DNA from: Pseudotabrizicola sp.
GTDB taxonomy: Bacteria > Pseudomonadota > Alphaproteobacteria > Rhodobacterales > Rhodobacteraceae
Assembly: GCF_030656345.1 (NCBI RefSeq)
Contig: NZ_JAUSNR010000007.1
Coordinates: forward strand, 47,365-111,364
Reading direction: 5' to 3'
Length of the DNA stretch: 64,000 nucleotides
Both the position numbers and the translations under genes were made by a program. The notes beneath the pieces are model-generated. The model searched no databases. It had not been told where the DNA came from and was given only the letters and a program-made list of their open reading frames with translations. Below are positions 51,911 to 58,728 of this stretch, piece after piece; the stretch's first letter is position 1; each line of letters opens with the position of its first letter.

Positions 51911-52794
51911 TCGAACATCTCCTTTTGCGGTCCTTTGAAAAATTCCATCAGCGCCGCCTGATCTTCGCCGCCCAGACCAGCGGCGGTCAGCATGCGGTGA
52001 ATCTCGGCACACAGGGCGGTCAGCGGCATCGGCGTATGGGTCAGCCGGGCCAAGTCGGCGGCGCCGTTCAGATCCTTGACCATGTTGTCGATGCGGCCGG
52101 TGCGGCGGTAGTCGCGCGCGGCAAAGCGGGGCATGTATTCCTGCAAGATGGCAGAATCGGCGCGGCCGCCTTTGAGCGCCTTGGGGATCATACCGGCATC
52201 GACCCCGGCGGCTTCGGCCAGGGCCGTCGCCTCGGCAACCGCCAGAAATCCAAGACCGCACAGCACCTGATTGATCAGCTTGGTGGTCTGGCCCGCGCCG
52301 GGCCCGCCCATCCGGGTCTGGTTTGACGCAACCCGTGACAGGATCGCCTGTGCGGCGGCCACATCCTCGGGCGCGCCGCCCTGCATCAGGGTCAGCTCGC
52401 CGGTTGCAGCCTTCGGGATGCCGCCGGACAGCGGGCTGTCAACCCAGGCCAGACCCTTTGCGGCGGCGTCAGTGGCAAGCGCCTTGGTCGCTTCGGGATC
52501 GATCGAGGACATGTCGATGATCAGCGTGCCGGGTGCTGCGCCATCCGCAACCCCGCCCGGGCCGAACACCGCCGCCCGCACGATATGGGGTGCATTCAGC
52601 GACAGGATGACGGCCCGCGCGCCGCGTGCGGCGTCGGCGGCGGATGTGGCAGCCGTCGCCCCCGCCTCGATCAACGCGGCCAGCTTTGCGGGATCAAGGT
52701 CGAACACGGCAAGCCGGGTTCCGGTGGCGACCAGACGGGCACCAATCGCGCCCCCCATGGCACCTGCGCCGATCAGCGCGATGGTATCGGTCAT
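51907..52794 (-). CDS. NAD(P)-dependent beta-hydroxyacid dehydrogenase (3-hydroxyisobutyrate DH-like)
   Basis: 295 aa. N-terminal Rossmann motif TIALIGAGAMGGAIGARLVATG. The family substrate segment is WVDSPLSGGIPKAATGELTLMQGG (DAPVSGG variant) and the catalytic-Lys helix GAGQTTKLINQVLCG. The family includes tartronate semialdehyde and 2-hydroxy-3-oxopropionate reductases and 4-phosphoerythronate-type enzymes. In a gluconate/idonate operon it may handle a related sugar-acid. It overlaps gntK by 4 bp and the small barrel gene by 4 bp. Confidence 0.9.
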   Translation of the reverse strand: MTDTIALIGAGAMGGAIGARLVATGTRLAVFDLDPAKLAALIEAGATAATSAADAARGARAVILSLNAPHIVRAAVFGPGGVADGAAPGTLIIDMSSIDPEATKALATDAAAKGLAWVDSPLSGGIPKAATGELTLMQGGAPEDVAAAQAILSRVASNQTRMGGPGAGQTTKLINQVLCGLGFLAVAEATALAEAAGVDAGMIPKALKGGRADSAILQEYMPRFAARDYRRTGRIDNMVKDLNGAADLARLTHTPMPLTALCAEIHRMLTAAGLGGEDQAALMEFFKGPQKEMFE

Positions 52795-53288
52795 AAGCGG
52801 GGTCCTTTCAAATATGTGGCAATGGTGTCGATCAGCGCGGGCAGGGGCTGGTCGATGGCAACGGTCTGCGCCTCCTCCGGGCCCGGGGGTTCAAGCGCGG
52901 CAAACTGGCTGTCGAGCAGGCTGGCCGGCATATAATGGCCCGTGCGCGCCGCCATGCGTGCGGCAATCAGATCGCGGCTGCCGGACAGGTGGATAAACTG
53001 CACCGACCCGCCCGCGCCTGCGCGCAGCCGGTCGCGATAGCTGTGGCGCAGGGCTGAACATCCGACAATCACCGGCGCTTCCTGCGCCAGCACGGCCGCA
53101 ACCCGGTCCAGCCATGGCCAGCGGTCTTCATCGGTCAGCTGTATCCCTGCGCGCATCTTGTCGACATTCTGTGCCGGATGCAGATCGTCGCCATCGCGGT
53201 AGGCGATGCCAAGCCGCGCCGACAGACCGTCGCCCACCGAAGATTTGCCGCAGCCCGCAACCCCCATGATCACCACCCGCAAGGTCAT
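52791..53288 (-). CDS. gntK: Gluconokinase (GntK family)
   Basis: 165 aa, the usual size. It phosphorylates D-gluconate to 6-phosphogluconate for the Entner-Doudoroff or pentose phosphate path. The P-loop is VVIMGVAGCGKSSVGDGLSARLG, followed by YRDGDDLHPAQNVDKMRAGIQLTDEDRWPWLDRV, which is the gluconate-binding signature of GntK. The C-terminus has FIHLSGSRDLIAARMAARTGHYMPASLLDSQFAALE. It overlaps both neighbours by 4 bp. Confidence 0.95.
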   Translation of the reverse strand: MTLRVVIMGVAGCGKSSVGDGLSARLGIAYRDGDDLHPAQNVDKMRAGIQLTDEDRWPWLDRVAAVLAQEAPVIVGCSALRHSYRDRLRAGAGGSVQFIHLSGSRDLIAARMAARTGHYMPASLLDSQFAALEPPGPEEAQTVAIDQPLPALIDTIATYLKGPRL

Positions 53289-54040
53289 AGCGAGGCTGTG
53301 ATGCCGCCGTCGACGTAAAGGATATGGCCGTTGACGAAACTGGCGGCATCCGAGGCGAGGAAGATGCAGGCACCCTGCAATTCCTCAACCTTGCCCCAGC
53401 GCCCGGCAGGGGTGCGCTTTTCCAGCCATGTGGTGAAGGCGCGGTCGGCGATCAGCGCCGCGTTCAGCGGTGTGTCAAAATACCCCGGCGCGATGGCGTT
53501 GCAATTCAGCCCGTGTTTCGCCCAGTCGGTCGCCATGCCCTTGGTCAGATTGCCGACAGCACCTTTGGTGGCGGTATAGGGCGCGATGCCGGGCCGGGCG
53601 AGGGCAGTCTGCACGCTGGCGATGTTGATGATCCGGCCACGCCCGCGTGCGATCATGTGGCGCGCAACCGCTTGTCCGACATGGAAGACGCTGGCGATAT
53701 TGGTCTGCAACAGCCGCTCGAACGCATCGGCGGGAAACTCCTCCAGCGGGGCACGGTGCTGCATCCCGGCGTTGTTCACCAGAATGTCGATGGGCTTGCC
53801 CGAGGCCTCGAACCCATCAACCGCGGCGCGCACGGCGCTGTGGTCGGTGGCGTCGAACGCCAGCACCTCTGCCCCCGGGATGCGCGCAGCCGCCTCGGCG
53901 AGTTTGGCCGCATCCCGCCCGTTCAGCACCACCTGCGCCCCCGCCGCGACCAGCCCCTGCGCCAGAGCAAAGCCGATGCCCTGCGACGACCCGGTGATCA
54001 GCGCCCGCCGCCCGGTCAGATCAAAAAGCTGGTGTCCCAA
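53285..54040 (-). CDS. SDR oxidoreductase, probably gluconate 5-dehydrogenase (IdnO-like)
   Basis: 251 aa. The SDR motif ALITGSSQGIGFALAQGL, NNAG in ILVNNAGMQHRAPLEEFPADAFERLL and the active site IINIASVQTALARPGIAPYTATKGAVGNLTKGMATDWAKHGLNCNAIAPGYFDTPLN are all present. The segment HRAPLEEF with NCNAIAPGYF is typical of 5-keto-D-gluconate reductases. First gene of the leftward operon, with the palindromic operator about 43 bp upstream. Together with gntK it would route idonate or 5-ketogluconate to 6-phosphogluconate. Confidence 0.9.
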   Translation of the reverse strand: MGHQLFDLTGRRALITGSSQGIGFALAQGLVAAGAQVVLNGRDAAKLAEAAARIPGAEVLAFDATDHSAVRAAVDGFEASGKPIDILVNNAGMQHRAPLEEFPADAFERLLQTNIASVFHVGQAVARHMIARGRGRIINIASVQTALARPGIAPYTATKGAVGNLTKGMATDWAKHGLNCNAIAPGYFDTPLNAALIADRAFTTWLEKRTPAGRWGKVEELQGACIFLASDAASFVNGHILYVDGGITASL

Positions 54041-54082
54041 GGTTTGCGTCCTTTCAGGTTGCTGGCAACAGATGTCGCTCTG

Positions 54083-54110
54083 CAGCCTATGTTATCGATA
54101 ACATAGGCTG
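54083..54110. promoter_or_regulatory. 28-bp perfect palindrome, GntR/LacI-type operator
   Basis: The half-site CAGCCTATGTTATC is followed directly by its exact reverse complement. Its core ATGTTATCGATAACAT differs by few bases from the E. coli GntR operator (ATGTTACC-type). It lies 43-70 bp upstream of the first gene of the gluconate operon, whose last gene encodes a LacI-family regulator. Confidence 0.85.
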
Positions 54111-54318
54111 TCAAGCCGCGACCGTAAAGCGCGTGGCAACACCGGGGTCTGGCAGAGAGCGGGCCGGGGGCAGGGGCTGACCGTGCCGCATGACACCAGT
54201 GTAACGTCGCGTCAGACGGCCCCGGTTGCCCGATCCACGTCGCCATTCCGCCTTATTTCTTCCCAAACCGACTGTTAGTTGAGCGGCATGTAACCTGTTT
54301 ATCCGTTTGGAGATGATG

Positions 54319-54924
54319 ATGTTGAAGACCTTTGCAGCACCGCTTGCTGTGGCTCTGTCGCTGATGGCGGGCATTGCCCCGGCCGCGACAGTGCTTGAAA
54401 GCGACGTGGGTGATTTTTCCAATGCCTGGAAGACCCCGACGGCCATCGCTGCCGGGGTCACATCGGTGTCCGGCACGTGGTCCGGTTCCAATGATCATGA
54501 CATTCTGAGCTTCGGCTTTCTGCCCACCGGAAAGCAGATCCTGACTTTGGTGTTCGAGGCCATGCCCGGCTTTGGCTACAGCTATTCTGCCGGTGGGCAG
54601 GTCCTGTTCAGCACCTCGGCCTTTCGCTGGGCGTGGGACGGCATCTACGCAGCGGGCGGCGGTGTGAGTTTCAACTACAACAACGCCGGAACCCCGATCG
54701 TGCGGACAATCGAGCTGGGCGATGACTTTGCCGGCCAGCTGTGGCTGGGGCTGTATGGCACAAATAACAACCCGCTGAGCTACACCATCTCGTCCACCGC
54801 CTGGGCCCCAGCTCCTGATCTTTCCCCCGCCGCTGTGCCGGTTCCTGCCAGCCTTGGCCTGATGCTGACCGCTTTGGGCGGGCTTGGGGCGCTGGCCCTG
54901 CGCCGCCGCCGCACCGCTGCCTGA
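54319..54924 (+). CDS. VPLPA-CTERM-type sorted, exported protein
   Basis: About 201 aa; ATGs at 54313, 54316 and 54319 and a TTG at 54307 are all possible, and GGAG at 54309 best fits 54319. The N-terminus is a signal peptide (LKTFAAPLAVALSLMAGIAPAAT). The body is a jelly-roll-like domain (WSGSNDHDILSFGFLPTGKQI, GDDFAGQLWLGLYG). The C-terminus VPVPASLGLMLTALGGLGALALRRRR has the VPxPA motif, a TM and an Arg cluster of the VPLPA/PEP-CTERM sorting signal, processed by an exosortase in known systems. No exosortase gene is in the window. A strong terminator follows. Confidence 0.88.
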   Translation: MLKTFAAPLAVALSLMAGIAPAATVLESDVGDFSNAWKTPTAIAAGVTSVSGTWSGSNDHDILSFGFLPTGKQILTLVFEAMPGFGYSYSAGGQVLFSTSAFRWAWDGIYAAGGGVSFNYNNAGTPIVRTIELGDDFAGQLWLGLYGTNNNPLSYTISSTAWAPAPDLSPAAVPVPASLGLMLTALGGLGALALRRRRTAA

Positions 54925-54957
54925 GATCAGCGGACCCTTTGCGTCAAAGCACTTGAA

Positions 54958-54987
54958 GCGGCACCGGACCATCCGGTGCCGCTTTTT
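54958..54987 (+). terminator. Strong rho-independent terminator after the VPLPA-CTERM gene
   Basis: An 11-bp perfect stem, GCGGCACCGGA/TCCGGTGCCGC with loop CCA, is followed by TTTTT. It lies 34 bp after the stop codon of the + strand gene. Confidence 0.93.
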
Positions 54988-55193
54988 CATCTTGCGCCGC
55001 CCTTGCGTTCCACGGCCTCCGCCCTTGCCGGATAGTGCAATTGGTCTGATTTGCCGGTTGCGGCCAGCCACTCCGCCTCTGCCATGTCGCTTTCGCGTGT
55101 CGTCAGGGACGGATCGGCAAAGGCGGCAAAGATTGGCCCGGCCAATCCGTCACAGGCTTCGGGGATCAGGTCCGTCAGCGGAATGTCTGTGCC
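54987..55193 (-). pseudogene. Truncated 3' gene fragment, possibly the tail of an SDR
   Basis: An open minus-strand frame of 69 codons ends at TGA 54989-54987 and reads GTDIPLTDLIPEACDGLAGP, then DMAEAEWLAATGKSDQLHYP. It is preceded in frame by TAG at 55196-55194, so it has no start. The composition is coding-like and the 'AEAEWLAAT..SDQLHYPA' end recalls SDR C-termini ('VAEAVWRAVTDP..LRIPAG'). The rest of the gene is not visible upstream; 55.2-55.5 kb holds no matching frame. It may have been cut when the adjacent element inserted. Confidence 0.4.
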
Positions 55194-55677
55194 CTAGCCA
55201 AGCCCAGCATTTCAACGTGTGATGGCAGCATGTGAAGCAGGGAACCTGCAGACCTGTTCCAGCAATGGAAGAAAGTCTGCACGCCTCCATGCCACCGCCT
55301 CAGGTTTTTCAAACGCCATGCCCGGATCCTGCACCCGTCAGGAACCAGAACCGCAGCCTCCGCACTGTCTGTAACCCGACCTTTGGGGGCGATGTTGACG
55401 GCATAGGCAGGCGAGGTGCATCCGCAGCCAGTGCCAAGCGTTTTCACGTGGTGGGCCTGGATGATGGGCATATAAGAAAATGCCCAAAACAATCAGAGGG
55501 GAGTGGCGGAGAGGGTGCCCGCCATTGATAGAATGCTTCCCGTTGCATCCCGTAGTGGAATGTGGTCGGCAACTCTATGATTCAACGTTAGTTACCTCAG
55601 AACTTGGATTTATCCCATTGCAACTCATTGCACCCTGTCGTTTACTCTTTGATGGGTAGTAGGTGGGGTGTGCAGGA
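54988..55677. other. Junction region between host genes and the integrated element
   Basis: Apart from the fragment at 54987-55193 and the tRNA-Ser-like 14-mer at 55504-55517, I recognise no gene. ORFs of 98 aa (+) and 105 aa (-) at 55.2-55.5 kb overlap each other and lack ribosome-binding sites. From about 55540 the sequence becomes more AT-rich (element side) up to the integrase start. A single TGCATCCC at 55544 matches the repeats near the alpA-like gene. Confidence 0.5.
55504..55517 (-). other. Possible attachment site: tRNA-Ser 3'-end fragment
   Basis: The reverse complement CACCCTCTCCGCCA equals the 3' strand of a tRNA-Ser T-stem/acceptor plus discriminator and CCA. No cloverleaf extends from it, so it is a fragment, as left by integration into a tRNA gene. 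Only 14 nt match, so chance cannot be excluded. Confidence 0.4.
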
Positions 55678-56982
55678 ATGCCAAAGATTGCCGAGGAACT
55701 GGGGCCGCTGGATGTTAAGCGGCTGACTCATGCCGGGGGCAAGGGTAATGCGTTGGTCGCGGTTGGTGGTGTTGCTGGCCTTTACCTGCAGCTGACCCCC
55801 AAGAACGGCAAGACGTGGATTTTGCGCATGAGGATTGGTGACCGTCGCCGCGATATCGGCTTGGGCGGTTTTCCTACCGTGACCCTTGCCCTTGCCCGTG
55901 AGAAGGCACGCACAGCACGCGCCAAGGTGGAAGCTGGCATAGATCCCGTAGAGGAACGCAAGGCCGCCCGCGCTACGTTGGTGGCAGAGCGCAAGCGGGG
56001 CATGCTGTTTTCCGATGCTGTAGACAAGGCGCTGGGCGCAAAGCTGGATGCCTTCAAGAACGAAAAGCACCGCAAGCAATGGCGTGCCACCCTTGATGCC
56101 TACGCTTTGCCCGAACTTGGGCAGATGGCGGTGCAGGACATTGGGGTGCAGGACGTCCTGCGAGTTCTGCAACCGATCTGGCAAACCAAGACAGAAACCG
56201 CATCCCGCCTTCGCGGGCGGATTGAAGCTGTTCTGTCATGGGCCACAGTTTCGGGCCACCGTTCTGGCGACAACCCGGCGCGATGGGGTGGCAATCTGAA
56301 AGAGCTGTTGCCTGCCGCATCGGCGGTGGCGGTCACGGGCAATCATCCTGCCTTGGCGCTGGGCGATGCCGCCGCGTGGTTTGCCGACCTTCGCACCCGT
56401 GAAGGGTTTGGCGCGCGGGCTGTAGAGTTTGCCGCTCTGACTGCCGCCCGATCCGGCGAGGTGCGCGGCGCGGTTTGGGATGAAATCGACCTGGAGGCCG
56501 CAATCTGGACTATCCCCGCCGCCCGGATGAAAATGAAGCGCGAACACCGCGTGCCTCTGACCCCTGTAGCCGCGGCCTTGCTGGAAGCCCTGCCGCGCCT
56601 TGACGGCACAGCACTGGTATTCCCTGCCGCCAAGGGTGGCCAGTTGTCAGACATGACCCTTTCGGCGACCATGCGGCGCATCCATGAAGCCGCCAAGGAA
56701 GGGGCAGGGGGCGGGGATGACACAGGGTACCTCGACCCGCGCAACAAGCGCCCAGCCGTGCCGCATGGCCTGCGCTCGACGTTCCGCGACTGGGCGGCAG
56801 AGAAGACGCAATATCCCGGCGACATGGCCGAGGTGGCATTGGCGCACCGCATATCTAGCGCAGTGGAAGCCGCCTATCGGCGTGGCGACATGGTGGAAAA
56901 GCGGCGGCGCATGATGGCGGACTGGGCAGATTTTCTGACCGGGCGCGCGGTGGGCGGCAATGTTGTGAGGATTGGCGCATGA
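55678..56982 (+). CDS. int: Tyrosine integrase (P4-type, DUF4102 N-terminus)
   Basis: 434 aa from ATG 55678. The N-terminal DUF4102 arm-binding domain (GLYLQLTPKNGKTWILRMRIGDRRRDIGLGGFPTVTLALAREKA) is diagnostic of P4-family integrases. Catalytic residues of the C-terminal domain are visible: Arg in LTAARSGEVRGA, HGLRSTFRDWA (HxxR), LAHRISSAVEAAYRRGD (His then the Tyr nucleophile). Such integrases commonly use tRNA 3' ends as targets. Its stop overlaps the next start in an ATGA. Fully intact. Confidence 0.95.
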   Translation: MPKIAEELGPLDVKRLTHAGGKGNALVAVGGVAGLYLQLTPKNGKTWILRMRIGDRRRDIGLGGFPTVTLALAREKARTARAKVEAGIDPVEERKAARATLVAERKRGMLFSDAVDKALGAKLDAFKNEKHRKQWRATLDAYALPELGQMAVQDIGVQDVLRVLQPIWQTKTETASRLRGRIEAVLSWATVSGHRSGDNPARWGGNLKELLPAASAVAVTGNHPALALGDAAAWFADLRTREGFGARAVEFAALTAARSGEVRGAVWDEIDLEAAIWTIPAARMKMKREHRVPLTPVAAALLEALPRLDGTALVFPAAKGGQLSDMTLSATMRRIHEAAKEGAGGGDDTGYLDPRNKRPAVPHGLRSTFRDWAAEKTQYPGDMAEVALAHRISSAVEAAYRRGDMVEKRRRMMADWADFLTGRAVGGNVVRIGA

Positions 56983-57434
56983 CCAAGAAAAGCAGCGTCG
57001 TTGAGGCTCTTGTGAACCAACAAATTGCCGCCGAAACTGCCGGGCTTGAGCGGCTTCTGCGGCATTTCAGGCTGATGGATAAACTGGCCGCTATTATCAT
57101 GCCTTTGGGCATACCCTTCGACCTGAAAAACAGCTTTGTTGCGGCGCATGCGTGGTATTTGATCGGCCCAGAACTGGCGTCTGATCACCCTGTTTATTTG
57201 GGCAGAGGTAGAGGCAGGCCCAAGCGTGTGGCCAGCAAGCATGTTGTGAGGCATGCATTTGTCGAACAAGTTCGACTGGAGATTCAAAAGGCAGGATTTT
57301 CCATTACGGACGTTGAAATCATCGAGCTGGCGCAGGAGCATAAAAGCCCACTGTTTGCTCATAGCACGGTCAGGGGCCTGAAAAACTCGGTCACAAAGGG
57401 ACGAAATATTTTGAGAAAGCCGTCCGAGGAATAA
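56979..57434 (+). CDS. Element-encoded protein of unknown function
   Basis: 151 aa, starting in an ATGA overlap with the integrase stop, so translation is coupled. It has a helical N-terminus (EALVNQQIAAETAGLERLLRHFRLMDKLAAI), a middle GRGRGRPKR basic patch and a mixed C-terminus (SITDVEIIELAQEHKSPLFAHSTVRGLKN). No family is recognised. The basic patch suggests nucleic-acid contact, perhaps as an integration helper, but this is a guess. Confidence 0.75.
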   Translation: MTKKSSVVEALVNQQIAAETAGLERLLRHFRLMDKLAAIIMPLGIPFDLKNSFVAAHAWYLIGPELASDHPVYLGRGRGRPKRVASKHVVRHAFVEQVRLEIQKAGFSITDVEIIELAQEHKSPLFAHSTVRGLKNSVTKGRNILRKPSEE

Positions 57435-57522
57435 AGCCATTTATCTTTTGCATTCTGCTTTCTGTCACCTTTTATTCGGATGAATTTAGGGTGACTGCAT
57501 TTTGCACTCACTTAGTCCAAGT

Positions 57523-57558
57523 TGCATCCCATGAAGTCACGCTGACATGAGGGATGCA
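57523..57558. promoter_or_regulatory. Inverted repeat around the start of the alpA-like gene
   Basis: TGCATCCC (57523-57530) and GGGATGCA (57551-57558) are separated by 20 nt. The right arm contains the upstream ATG of the alpA-like gene. A third copy, TGCATCCC, lies at 55544 in the integrase leader. They are candidate binding sites for the AlpA-like protein. Confidence 0.5.
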
Positions 57559-57775
57559 GACAATGCCCAAGCACATTCAAGCACATACCGACCGGCCCGC
57601 CTATGTGGCTGACATAGCTCTTGCCGCGCATTTTGGCGTAAACCGTGCGACTATCTGGGGATGGGTGAACCGCAATGGCTTTCCGGCCCCGGTGAAGCTG
57701 TCACCCCAAATGACACGTTGGAAATGGTCCGAGGTGGAAGCGTGGGAAGCCACGCAAGCACAGGTCGCCGCATAA
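57554..57775 (+). CDS. AlpA-like helix-turn-helix regulator/excisionase
   Basis: 73 aa (or 70 from ATG 57563). A MerR/AlpA-type winged HTH: ADIALAAHFGVNRATIWGWVNRNGFPAPVKLSPQMTRWKWSEVEAWEATQ, with the typical FPxPVKL and W-x3-EV-x-W ending. AlpA-type proteins activate int or act as excisionase in P4-like elements. The gene stands after a 119-bp AT-richer spacer with an inverted repeat over its start, which suggests autoregulation. Confidence 0.9.
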   Translation: MQTMPKHIQAHTDRPAYVADIALAAHFGVNRATIWGWVNRNGFPAPVKLSPQMTRWKWSEVEAWEATQAQVAA

Positions 57776-57878
57776 GAAAACCGCCACCCGAGGGCGGCGG
57801 CGTATTCGAGATGCGGTATGAGGATACCCCATACGATACCACCACTTGCCCGAGGCATCAACAGCCGAGGCAGATACA

Positions 57879-58193
57879 ATGAAAATCAATTGGGCGCTTA
57901 CCGCCTTCGATATCACAAAAACCGATGGCCAGACCTTCCGGGCACTGGTGAAAGGTCGCGACCTCTGGGCGCTGCAGAACCTGATTGCAGCGGGGGCAAA
58001 TGGCTGCACACCAATAGATCACCCCGGCCCCAGATGGTCTGCATACGTCAAGAATTTGCGCGATGCTGGCTTTGAAATCGACACCATCACCGAGACCCAC
58101 AAAGGCGAATTCCCCGGCCATCATGCCCGCTATGTGCTGCGCTCGAGCGTTAAATGCGCTTTCGACTCCATGCAGATGGAGGGTGCAGCATGA
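57879..58193 (+). CDS. Small element protein with a possible winged-helix fold
   Basis: 104 aa from ATG 57879, with GAGGCAG upstream. FRALVKGRDLWALQNLIAAGANGCTPIDHPGPRWSAYVKNLRDAGFEIDTI resembles the winged-helix proteins found in Rhodobacterales prophages ('LxxLIxAGxxGCTPIxxPGPRWSAYVxxLRxxG'). Its stop overlaps the next gene in an ATGA. Function unknown; a regulatory role is likely from the fold. Confidence 0.75.
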   Translation: MKINWALTAFDITKTDGQTFRALVKGRDLWALQNLIAAGANGCTPIDHPGPRWSAYVKNLRDAGFEIDTITETHKGEFPGHHARYVLRSSVKCAFDSMQMEGAA

Positions 58194-58516
58194 GCAATGT
58201 CGAAAAAATACCGACCGCCCCAACATCTTATTACACCGTGGAAAAGACCGGGAATTGCTGGTTCACGGTATTAGTAACCCCGACTGGCGATAAATCCATC
58301 AGGACCAAGATTTGCAAGTTTTCCAGCCATGAGGCAGCAATTGCGCGGACGAAGGAACTTGCCGCCGCACCGCAGCGCCCTGTCAAACTCCCCGGCGCAC
58401 GCAGCGCGACCCATATTCAAAAGATGTATCTGCGCCGCCTGCATGGATTGAACGATAGCCAAGCGCAAACCGTCGCCTCTCTGATCTGGGGAGGCATGAT
58501 TTGGCCGACACCGTAA
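58190..58516 (+). CDS. Small element protein of unknown function
   Basis: 108 aa from ATG 58190, overlapping the previous stop by 4 bp. SNVEKIPTAPTSYYTVEKTGNCWFTVLVTP, then SSHEAAIARTKELAAAPQRP, and a C-terminal helix LRRLHGLNDSQAQTVASLIWGGM. No recognised family. The 3' end overlaps the next ORF by 16 bp. Confidence 0.65.
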   Translation: MSNVEKIPTAPTSYYTVEKTGNCWFTVLVTPTGDKSIRTKICKFSSHEAAIARTKELAAAPQRPVKLPGARSATHIQKMYLRRLHGLNDSQAQTVASLIWGGMIWPTP

Positions 58517-58728
58517 ACAACGTCATCGCATTGCTTCCCAGAACGCTGCCGGGCGGTTTTCGGGTGGAGTATTCCCCCGAGGTATCCGAACTAGGCGGGC
58601 TGCAGGTTATCATTTGGAAGGATGCCGCACGCAATGAAGGCTTTTGCTTCAGCGCGCCGACGCCCTTTGACGCTTATCGGATCCTGACCAAAATTGCGGA
58701 GCAATCCAAGAGGCGCGCGCATGGGTGA
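58501..58728 (+). CDS. Small element protein of unknown function
   Basis: 75 aa from TTG 58501, with GGGGAGG about 7 nt upstream. ADTVNNVIALLPRTLPGGFRVEYSPEVSELGGLQVIIWKDAARNEGFCFSAPTPFDAYRILTKIAE is compact and coding-like. The stop overlaps the primase/VapE gene by 8 bp. Tight packing supports a real gene. No function is suggested. Confidence 0.6.
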   Translation: MADTVNNVIALLPRTLPGGFRVEYSPEVSELGGLQVIIWKDAARNEGFCFSAPTPFDAYRILTKIAEQSKRRAHG

